DNA of 10,708 bases, from the NCBI GenBank assembly GCA_002451055.1, contig DKBD01000203.1:12296-23003 (forward strand), read 5' to 3'. Positions 6,048-10,708 of the stretch are shown one piece after another; the stretch's first letter is position 1; each line of letters begins with the position of its first letter. Below the pieces are notes generated by a model that saw nothing but the letters and a program-made list of their open reading frames with translations, did not search any database and was not told where the DNA came from. Source of the DNA: Nitrospira sp. UBA6909. Lineage in GTDB: Bacteria > Nitrospirota > Nitrospiria > Nitrospirales > Nitrospiraceae. Position numbers and translations under genes: made by a program.

Positions 6048-7199
6048 ATGACGGCATGCGCCAGGTCCTTAATTCGGATCGCCGGTGCGGCCTGGATGGC
6101 TACGGCATTGCTAGCCTGCCAGATGGGCGAAATGTCCATGAGGGGGGATCGAACGTGTTCCGAGATTGAGCAGGCCATTGATCTCTCGGACAGAATCCAA
6201 TCACTCAACCTGCTGTCCGCAGCCTCCATGGCGCGCTGTGATGACATCGTGGTCAAGTATGGAGCGCAGGCGCGATCGCAATTCCGACACAAGGCCTTTT
6301 CGGTTACCGGGGAGGCGCTCAATGTCTTCGTTCCGGACGGGACCTTCATTGAATATGTCTTGGAGAGTTATGAGCGAGGGTATCTGAGCATACTTCTGGC
6401 CGCGAGCTACCTCAGGATGCAGAAAGGCGAAGAGGCCAAAGTCGAGCTCCGGGGCCTGGATCATGAACTCTTCGCTCCGATCTATAACTATGGTGAAGAT
6501 CCGGTCAATCTTCTGCTCTCGGCCGTTCTGTGGGAGCAACTTGGAGAAATCGGCGAGGCTCGTGTCGATTGGCTGCGCTTGAGAGACTTACAGGGGCAGG
6601 CGAAGAAAGAAGATGAGTCTCTACACGAGTTTGCCCGCGAGCGTGTCAATCGCATCGATAGCGGTGAAGCGGCTGGTTTCTCGTGGCGAGTGTACGGAAT
6701 CGGTACCTTTCCCAAGGTCGATTGGGATCTGCAATTCAGCAATTCCACCAGCGGATATTTTTCGATCAATCCGCAGCAGCCATTCATGGCTTCCTGCGCC
6801 TCGGCAACGGGCCTCCGGCTTTCAACGGAGAGCTGGTTCAACAAACTGGCGATCCGCCACAGTCATGCCTATCACCCGCTGTTGAACGTACAGACTTGGG
6901 TCCGGTTGCCGTTCGGCGTTCTCTATAGCTTGATCCCGTTTACGGCCGGGGCCGGTGTCATGGTCGGCGGATGTCTGCTCGATGCGTCGGGCGGCGGCAA
7001 AGGGTCGCTCTGTGAGGTATCGATCGTCGGCGGCATGGCACTGATCAGCACGGCGCCCGACGTCCTGGAAGGATCGCTTCGGCCAGACTTGCGGCATTGG
7101 GAACATATCCCTGCCGCATTCGTTGTCACGCAAGTCTCCAATCCGAGTCAAGAATCCTGCTTCGCCGGTGTGAAGGGGGAAGTACGGAAGGTGTTGTAG
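6048..7199 (+). CDS. Lipoprotein resembling COG3014, helical-repeat N-terminal half
   Basis: A 383-residue predicted lipoprotein. The start at 6048 is preferred because it gives a compact signal peptide ending in a good lipobox (LLAC, Cys24) with GGGAG a few bases upstream. In-frame starts at 5997 and 5931 would add 17 or 39 residues. Residues about 40-205 are alpha-helical and resemble tetratricopeptide-type repeats (for example AASYLRMQKGEEAKVELRGL and NLLLSAVLWEQLGEIGEARV). The C-terminal half has a glycine-rich hydrophobic stretch (about 286-335) and ends with a beta-rich segment. The arrangement resembles the uncharacterised COG3014 lipoproteins, a resemblance judged by eye. It is divergent from crcB and convergent with the SYLF gene. 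No function is known. The protein is rich in cysteine for an exported protein (8 after Met1, including Cys24). Confidence 0.75.
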   Translation: MTACARSLIRIAGAAWMATALLACQMGEMSMRGDRTCSEIEQAIDLSDRIQSLNLLSAASMARCDDIVVKYGAQARSQFRHKAFSVTGEALNVFVPDGTFIEYVLESYERGYLSILLAASYLRMQKGEEAKVELRGLDHELFAPIYNYGEDPVNLLLSAVLWEQLGEIGEARVDWLRLRDLQGQAKKEDESLHEFARERVNRIDSGEAAGFSWRVYGIGTFPKVDWDLQFSNSTSGYFSINPQQPFMASCASATGLRLSTESWFNKLAIRHSHAYHPLLNVQTWVRLPFGVLYSLIPFTAGAGVMVGGCLLDASGGGKGSLCEVSIVGGMALISTAPDVLEGSLRPDLRHWEHIPAAFVVTQVSNPSQESCFAGVKGEVRKVL

Positions 7200-7296
7200 G
7201 GAGCGGTAGCCACAGAACGGACACCATAGCGGCCCATGATTTCATCAGAGTGGTGTGATAGGAAGAAGGGTGTCACTGTTCGGCTCGAACAAGATC

Positions 7297-7347
7297 GGGC
7301 TGGAATGCTCACCAAGTTCTGTCGCCGCCGGTCTGGTGCTCCAGCCC
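7297..7347. other. Imperfect long hairpin between convergent genes
   Basis: GGGCTGGA at 7297-7304 pairs with TCCAGCCC at 7340-7347, and inside it CACCA at 7310-7314 pairs with TGGTG at 7334-7338. There is no T tract on either side, so it is not a standard intrinsic terminator, but its place in the 193-base gap between two convergent genes suits a role in 3'-end formation. Nothing else was recognised in 7200-7392. Confidence 0.35.
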
Positions 7348-7392
7348 TATTGACTGGCGTCGCAAGGGCCGGAACGGGCGGATCAGGTCTGC

Positions 7393-8106
7393 TCAGAACT
7401 TGGAGGCAGCCTTGAGGAGGTCGGCGGATTTTGGGTTGCGGACACTGCCCTTGACGACGATATCCGTTGGCCGCACGGGCGCACCGTAGTATGCAGCGTT
7501 GGAAGCATCGGATACGGTAATGATAGAGCCTTCCACCGAGATCCCGGCGAAGGCCCCTTTCTTCTTCGCATAGCCGACGAGGTCCGCGGCGATACCTTTC
7601 ACGGACCCTCCTTCCCCGACCGGGCCTACTGCCATGCTGACGTCAGCTCCTAGCTTGAATTCGCTGCGATAGAACTCTTCCAGTCCTTTCTTGTTTCGCA
7701 CGACAAAGATCATCTCCGATACGTCACCTCCGATCTGCAAGCCGAAGCTGGCAGAGCCGATATTGTAAAAAGCCGGCTGAGACCATTTTCCGGTTGCGTC
7801 GTCGCGGACGATCAATACACCGCTCCCCCCGGCCCCGCCGAAGATGAAGGCGCCGCGGAGAAATTGCGGCACGATGAAGAGGGCTTTGGTTTCCTGTTTG
7901 AAGTTGCGGAGCGCTGGACCCACGCTGGAGTCCGAAAGGAAGCTGTCCAGCGTCATCTTTGCCTTGTCCACGACCTGCTGCTGTTCCGAGAAATCCGCGG
8001 ACAGGGCCGGCACTGCACCGCCTGCAGCCAGTGTTCCGGTAAGAATCGCGGCGACGAGTGGTCTGGTGAACGTGGCGAATCTCTGCTGCTCAAATAATCG
8101 AATCAT
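7393..8106 (-). CDS. Secreted SYLF-domain (Ysc84-like) lipid-binding protein
   Basis: A 237-residue exported protein. The N-terminal signal peptide has a hydrophobic core at about 16-32 and a likely cleavage near ALSA (34-37). The rest is a full SYLF/Ysc84 domain: KALFIVPQFLRGAFIFGGAGGSGVLIVRD lies at 74-102, GSASFGLQIGGDVSEMIFVV at 117-136, and the variant glycine-rich end KKKGAFAGISVEGSIITVSDASNAAYYG at 181-208. Eukaryotic members bind phosphoinositides and actin; bacterial secreted ones are common and uncharacterised, presumably envelope-associated. The ATG at 8106 has AGGAGG a few bases upstream, and the length is typical. It appears to be a single-gene unit facing the COG3014-like gene. 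Confidence 0.9.
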   Translation of the reverse strand: MIRLFEQQRFATFTRPLVAAILTGTLAAGGAVPALSADFSEQQQVVDKAKMTLDSFLSDSSVGPALRNFKQETKALFIVPQFLRGAFIFGGAGGSGVLIVRDDATGKWSQPAFYNIGSASFGLQIGGDVSEMIFVVRNKKGLEEFYRSEFKLGADVSMAVGPVGEGGSVKGIAADLVGYAKKKGAFAGISVEGSIITVSDASNAAYYGAPVRPTDIVVKGSVRNPKSADLLKAASKF

Positions 8107-8170
8107 CCATGCCTCCTAGTGTGAGTGGCTGCGGCCTGTTCTGATGCTCCCCGTTAGTTCAGAAAGAAAG

Positions 8171-8198
8171 CTAACACAGCATGCATAGGGAGAGTCAA
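8171..8198 (-). promoter_or_regulatory. Weak candidate promoter for the SYLF gene
   Basis: On the minus strand, TTGACT at 8198-8193 (five of six matches to the -35 box) is followed after 16 bases by TGTTAG at 8176-8171, a poor -10 box (three of six). It would leave a leader of about 60 bases before the ATG at 8106. The -35 match is the only good part. Confidence 0.25.
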
Positions 8199-8446
8199 GT
8201 TCGGCGGTCCGCAGGAAGGAGTCCAACGTGGAGATCAGGAGTCTCTCCGTACGCAGTATTCAGTGAGCCGTGCCAAAGCGCGGCGCGTCTTATGTCTGGC
8301 CGATGTCATGGGGACAATTCATCGGGTGGTCAAGCGGGAAGCGGGCTTTGGTGAACGGACGGACCTGAGACTTGAAATGCAAACTAGCCGTGTGGTTGAA
8401 TTGTAACGCTAATCTCTTCGTCGCCACGAAGGCTGCGGAAAAACTC

Positions 8447-8474
8447 GGTTCCGGCACGACATCTTGCCGGAACC
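8447..8474 (-). terminator. Perfect 10-bp hairpin with T-run on the minus strand
   Basis: GGTTCCGGCA at 8447-8456 and TGCCGGAACC at 8465-8474 are exact inverted repeats around an 8-base loop. Read on the minus strand the stem is followed three bases later by TTTTT (8443-8439), the layout of an intrinsic terminator. On the plus strand the following bases (TTCTCG) are a poor U tract. No minus-strand gene directly upstream was found for it to end, so it may serve an unseen transcript or read-through, or be a leader structure of the DUF4136 gene. Confidence 0.5.
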
Positions 8475-8594
8475 TTCTCGAATGGCTCAGACGGTATCAG
8501 CGCCGTAGATGCTCAATGTGGCCGCCGGCAATGCGGACCTGAATTTGTAAGCCGAGTTCTTATCAGTTCGAACCATTCAGCGACAAGACCGAGA

Positions 8595-9167
8595 ATGTAT
8601 ATGCCAGGTCGAAGAGGCGTCCTGCTTGTCGTCTTCTCACTCATTGCGTTCACAGGATGCGCGGGGCCGACCGTGCGCACCGACTTCGATCCTGAGGCCG
8701 ACTTCGGCACGTTCCGGACCTATGCGTTTGCCGGAATGACCGATATCAATCAGGGCGGCTTGCTGGATAACTCGTTGGTCCGCAAGCAGGTAGAGCGAAT
8801 GGTCGGGCAACAGCTCATGAACAAAGGACTTCGCGAGGTTGGGTTGACCGACAACCCGGATCTCCTGGTCCATTACTGGATTGGTCGCCAGGATAAACAG
8901 GAGGTTCGAAGCACGGGTCCGCCCGTGGGAGTATACGGGCATAGAGGAGTCTATGCGTGGGGCGCAGGCTATAGCGGCGTCACGACCTACGAGTATACCG
9001 AAGGGTCATTGGTGGTCGACCTCGTGACCCGGGCGACAACAGAATTGGTCTGGCGGGCCAGTATGGTAGGCGCCTTGGCAGATTCAAAAGAGAAGAATCT
9101 TCAGATGGCGGACGAGGCGATCGCCGAAGCGTTCAAGAATTACCCACCAACACGTACGGCGCCATGA
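8595..9167 (+). CDS. DUF4136 family lipoprotein
   Basis: A 190-residue predicted lipoprotein. The signal peptide ends AFTGC, so Cys22 is the likely lipidated residue. DUF4136 features follow: VRTDFDPEADFGTFRTYAF (27-45), a helix with LVRKQVERMVGQQLMNKGLREV (61-82), NPDLLVHYWIG (87-97), a Gly/Tyr-rich loop (110-135), EGSLVVDLVTRATTELVWRASMVG (136-159) and the final helix ADEAIAEAFKNYPP (172-185). The family is widespread in proteobacterial and Nitrospira-type genomes and has no known biochemical role; it is thought to sit in the periplasmic face of an envelope membrane. A second ATG two codons on (8601) is an alternative start; neither has a strong Shine-Dalgarno. It seems to be a single gene with a long leader. 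Confidence 0.88.
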   Translation: MYMPGRRGVLLVVFSLIAFTGCAGPTVRTDFDPEADFGTFRTYAFAGMTDINQGGLLDNSLVRKQVERMVGQQLMNKGLREVGLTDNPDLLVHYWIGRQDKQEVRSTGPPVGVYGHRGVYAWGAGYSGVTTYEYTEGSLVVDLVTRATTELVWRASMVGALADSKEKNLQMADEAIAEAFKNYPPTRTAP

Positions 9168-9450
9168 TCGTGCAAGCCAGAGATGTTCTTGCTGATGGTG
9201 GCCGCTCATAACCCATGCTGAACAAGAACGTCGTGTCGAATGCCTGCCGACCCGCTGCCGGTTTCGAATTGTAGCGAATGTTGTATTGAACGTTGAGCGA
9301 CAGGTCACCCCAAACCTTCACGCGAATCCCCTGATCGGCGTTGAGCCGACAGGCCGCGCTGGTACCGACATCTTGAAAGCCTTGATGCTTGTGAAAGACC
9401 TTTATCGAAGCGGTTAAATGGGCCACGGTTGAAAAGTCTCGGGACTCCAT
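9133..9450 (-). pseudogene. Remnant of a DUF481 outer-membrane beta-barrel gene (3' end only)
   Basis: On the minus strand an open frame runs leftward through the gap between the DUF4136 gene and the next plus-strand gene. From about 9420 to 9205 it reads like the last strands of a DUF481 (YdiY-like) outer-membrane protein: TASIKVFHK, then NADQGIRVKVWGDLSLNVQYNIRY, then NSKPAAGRQAFDTTFLFSMGYE. The pattern of a strand, a Pro/Gly turn, DTT and a final aromatic strand is characteristic. Only about 70 residues remain. There is no signal peptide and no room for the other strands, because the region to the right is the well-supported gene at 9475. The frame also runs on about 23 residues past the expected barrel end, into the DUF4136 3' end. 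A partial gene copy left by deletion is the simplest reading. The frame match was judged by eye. Confidence 0.5.
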
Positions 9451-9474
9451 AAGAATGCAGACAGGGAGGTGTTC

Positions 9475-10350
9475 ATGAAGATCCTCAGGATGACGTTCGG
9501 AGTGTTCATCGGCTGTACGTGGCTGAGTGGGGTTGGTGTGGCCTTTATGCTCCTGCTCCTTGCACCTGTTCAAGGCGCGCTGGCTCAAGAGGGGGAGGCC
9601 GGTAACGGCAACTCGGATCTTGCCAAGCAAGTGCAGAACCCTGTCGCCGATCTCATCAGCCTGCCGCTCCAGAACAACATCAACTTCGGACTCGGTCCTC
9701 ACAACCGGATGCAGAATGTCCTCAATATTCAGCCCGTCGTTCCACTGAACTTGACCAAGGACTGGAATCTCATCACGCGGACGATTGCGCCGATCATCAA
9801 GCAGCCGGACATTCGGACGGCCAGCGACGATACCTGGGGGTTGGGCGACATCAACTTGTCGGCATTCCTGTCTCCCTCGAACTCAGGAACGGTGACCTGG
9901 GGAGTCGGTCCGGCGCTGCTGCTACCTACCGGGACCGATTCTGCCGTGAGTCAACGCAAGTGGGCGGCCGGCCCATCGGCTGTTGTGCTAACGAAATCCG
10001 GTCCTTGGGTGATCGGGGTTCTTGTCCAAAATGTGTGGTCGTTTGCCGGAAGTGACAACCGCTCTGACGTGAACCAGTTTCTCACGCAGTATTTTGTCAA
10101 TTACAACTTGCCTGACGGCTGGTACCTGACCTCCGCACCCATCATCACGGCGAATTGGGAGGCCGGACCTGGCAACAAGTGGACAGTCCCGGTTGGCGGT
10201 GGATTCGGGAAGGTGTTCCGGGTTGGGAAGCTTCCGGTGAATGCTGGTTTTTCCGCATTTGCCAATGTAGTGCGACCAGATAACGGCCCGGATTGGTCGC
10301 TGCGACTCCAGATTGCATTCTTGTTTCCCAAGTCGCTCTTTTCGAAGTGA
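9475..10350 (+). CDS. Outer-membrane beta-barrel protein, 'transporter / neuromedin U-like' family
   Basis: A 291-residue exported protein. The ATG at 9475 has GGGAGG five bases upstream and is chosen over the in-frame GTG at 9469, which overlaps that Shine-Dalgarno. The signal peptide (1-37) ends ALA before QEG. The mature part alternates polar and hydrophobic residues as in beta strands, with NNINFGLGPHNRMQNVLNIQPVVPLNL (67-93), DTWGLGDINLSAFLSP (119-134), WGVGPALLLPTGTD (142-155), KWAAGPSAVVL (162-172), GVLVQNVWSFAG (181-192), QYFVNYNLPDGWYLTSAPIITANWEA (205-230), WTVPVGGGFGKVFRVGKLPVN (236-256) and the closing strand WSLRLQIAFLFPK (274-286). These match bacterial proteins routinely labelled neuromedin U or 'transporter', which are predicted outer-membrane channels of unknown substrate. 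It starts 25 bases after the DUF481 remnant. Confidence 0.85.
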   Translation: MKILRMTFGVFIGCTWLSGVGVAFMLLLLAPVQGALAQEGEAGNGNSDLAKQVQNPVADLISLPLQNNINFGLGPHNRMQNVLNIQPVVPLNLTKDWNLITRTIAPIIKQPDIRTASDDTWGLGDINLSAFLSPSNSGTVTWGVGPALLLPTGTDSAVSQRKWAAGPSAVVLTKSGPWVIGVLVQNVWSFAGSDNRSDVNQFLTQYFVNYNLPDGWYLTSAPIITANWEAGPGNKWTVPVGGGFGKVFRVGKLPVNAGFSAFANVVRPDNGPDWSLRLQIAFLFPKSLFSK

Positions 10351-10571
10351 CGCGGTGTACACGCACTGATCAGAGACCGAATTAATGAGGACAATGCGAG
10401 GGCACTTCGCTGTATTACAGTGTTCAGCTGAACGGCTTGGGTAGATCCTGAGGACCCATGGCTCGATCATGCATCCTCAAGTGGCACCATTGCCCTGCGT
10501 TCACATGACCGGCCGTGTGTCGATGAGATGTCCCCCGCAATCCCAATTGGTATTCCTCACTGCCATCTGAT
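10351..10571. other. Intergenic region, nothing recognised
   Basis: These 221 bases separate the beta-barrel gene from the partial gene at the window end. No clear intrinsic terminator, promoter or small gene could be supported; a short Met-led frame near 10458 is only 16 codons. Confidence 0.5.
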
Positions 10572-10708
10572 ATGAGTACGCCTACGATGAAGGGATCACA
10601 GTCACGTACCGCTTTACGGAGAGCCGTCGGGTTTCCCCTTGTGCTTCTTGTGGTGGTTTCCTGGCAGCTTCTTTCAACGGGAGACGCGGCTCTCGCCGGC
10701 GAGAGCCG
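10572..10708 (+). CDS. Start of a secreted protein, C-terminus cut by window end
   Basis: From the ATG at 10572 the frame is open to the window edge (45 codons and two bases). It encodes a clear Sec-type signal peptide: a positively charged start (MSTPTMKGSQSRTALRRAV), a hydrophobic core (GFPLVLLVVVSWQLL, 20-34) and a cleavage site AALA before GES (39-45). A second ATG at 10587 (residue 6) is an alternative start. Neither has a visible Shine-Dalgarno, which lowers confidence in the exact start. Too little of the mature protein is present to name a family. Its last bases form a perfect palindrome (see 10687-10708). Confidence 0.6.
   Translation, partial: MSTPTMKGSQSRTALRRAVGFPLVLLVVVSWQLLSTGDAALAGES
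10687..10708. repeat. Perfect 22-base palindrome at window end
   Basis: The half-site CGGCTCTCGCC at 10687-10697 is followed directly by its reverse complement to 10708, with no loop. It lies at the predicted signal-peptide cleavage site of the partial secreted protein. It could form a hairpin early in the mRNA or bind a dimeric protein, or be chance in GC-rich coding DNA. Confidence 0.5.

Larger units (their letters stand above)
8107..8594. other. 488-base stretch without a convincing gene
   Basis: This gap separates the divergent SYLF (minus) and DUF4136 (plus) genes. It holds the SYLF Shine-Dalgarno and candidate promoter at its left end and a strong hairpin at 8447-8474. A plus-strand frame at 8263-8406 (GTG to TAA, 47 codons) is open but has no Shine-Dalgarno and no recognisable product. 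TTGAAA near 8372 followed by TTGAAT 18 bases later could be a promoter for the DUF4136 gene, with a long leader containing the hairpin. Nothing else was recognised. Confidence 0.5.

Noticed and set aside
9988..10470. Minus-strand 160-codon frame opposite the beta-barrel gene
   Set aside because: Shadow of the well-supported outer-membrane protein; no domain or Shine-Dalgarno.
1..10708. CRISPR array, insertion sequence, tRNA or phage element
   Set aside because: No regularly spaced repeats, transposase motif, tRNA-like cloverleaf or integrase were seen on either strand.

Overview
The window looks like chromosomal DNA of a Gram-negative bacterium, most likely Nitrospirota (Nitrospira-like). 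That placement is inference from the moderately high GC, the gene content and the many lipoprotein or outer-membrane genes; no rRNA or other marker is present to confirm it. No CRISPR array, tRNA, rRNA, insertion sequence or phage gene was seen.

Layout. (1) 1-788, minus: the N-terminal 262 codons of an OmpA/MotB-type lipoprotein with a long coiled coil, cut by the window edge. (2) 1028-5119, plus: a compact four-gene operon whose three junctions are all 4-base ATGA overlaps. It encodes a small four-helix membrane protein, a membrane di-iron hydroxylase of the sterol desaturase/fatty acid hydroxylase superfamily, a GH3-family acyl-adenylating amide synthetase, and an enolase-superfamily epimerase/racemase-like protein. 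A near-consensus promoter sits directly before the first gene and suggests a leaderless mRNA. (3) 5116-5865, minus: crcB (fluoride channel) followed by a DUF190 PII-like gene, convergent with the operon and sharing 4 bases with its last stop codon. (4) 6048-7199, plus: a lipoprotein resembling COG3014. (5) 7393-8106, minus: a secreted SYLF/Ysc84 protein. (6) 8107-8594: a 488-base stretch without a convincing gene but with a strong hairpin. (7) 8595-9167, plus: a DUF4136 lipoprotein. (8) 9133-9450, minus: what appears to be the broken 3' end of a DUF481 outer-membrane beta-barrel gene. (9) 9475-10350, plus: an outer-membrane 'transporter/neuromedin U-like' beta-barrel protein. (10) 10572-10708, plus: the start of a secreted protein cut by the window end.

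The most interesting unit is the 1028-5119 operon. GH3 enzymes activate a carboxylic acid with ATP and join it to an amino acid. The neighbouring hydroxylase could modify a lipid chain at the membrane. The enolase-superfamily protein carries the two catalytic lysines and three metal ligands of a proton-abstracting racemase/epimerase, but lacks the Asp-x-Asp pair that dipeptide epimerases use to bind a free N-terminal amine. Together this suggests an uncharacterised membrane-linked pathway that makes or remodels N-acyl amino acids or related amides. This is a hypothesis from gene content; the substrates cannot be read from the sequence.
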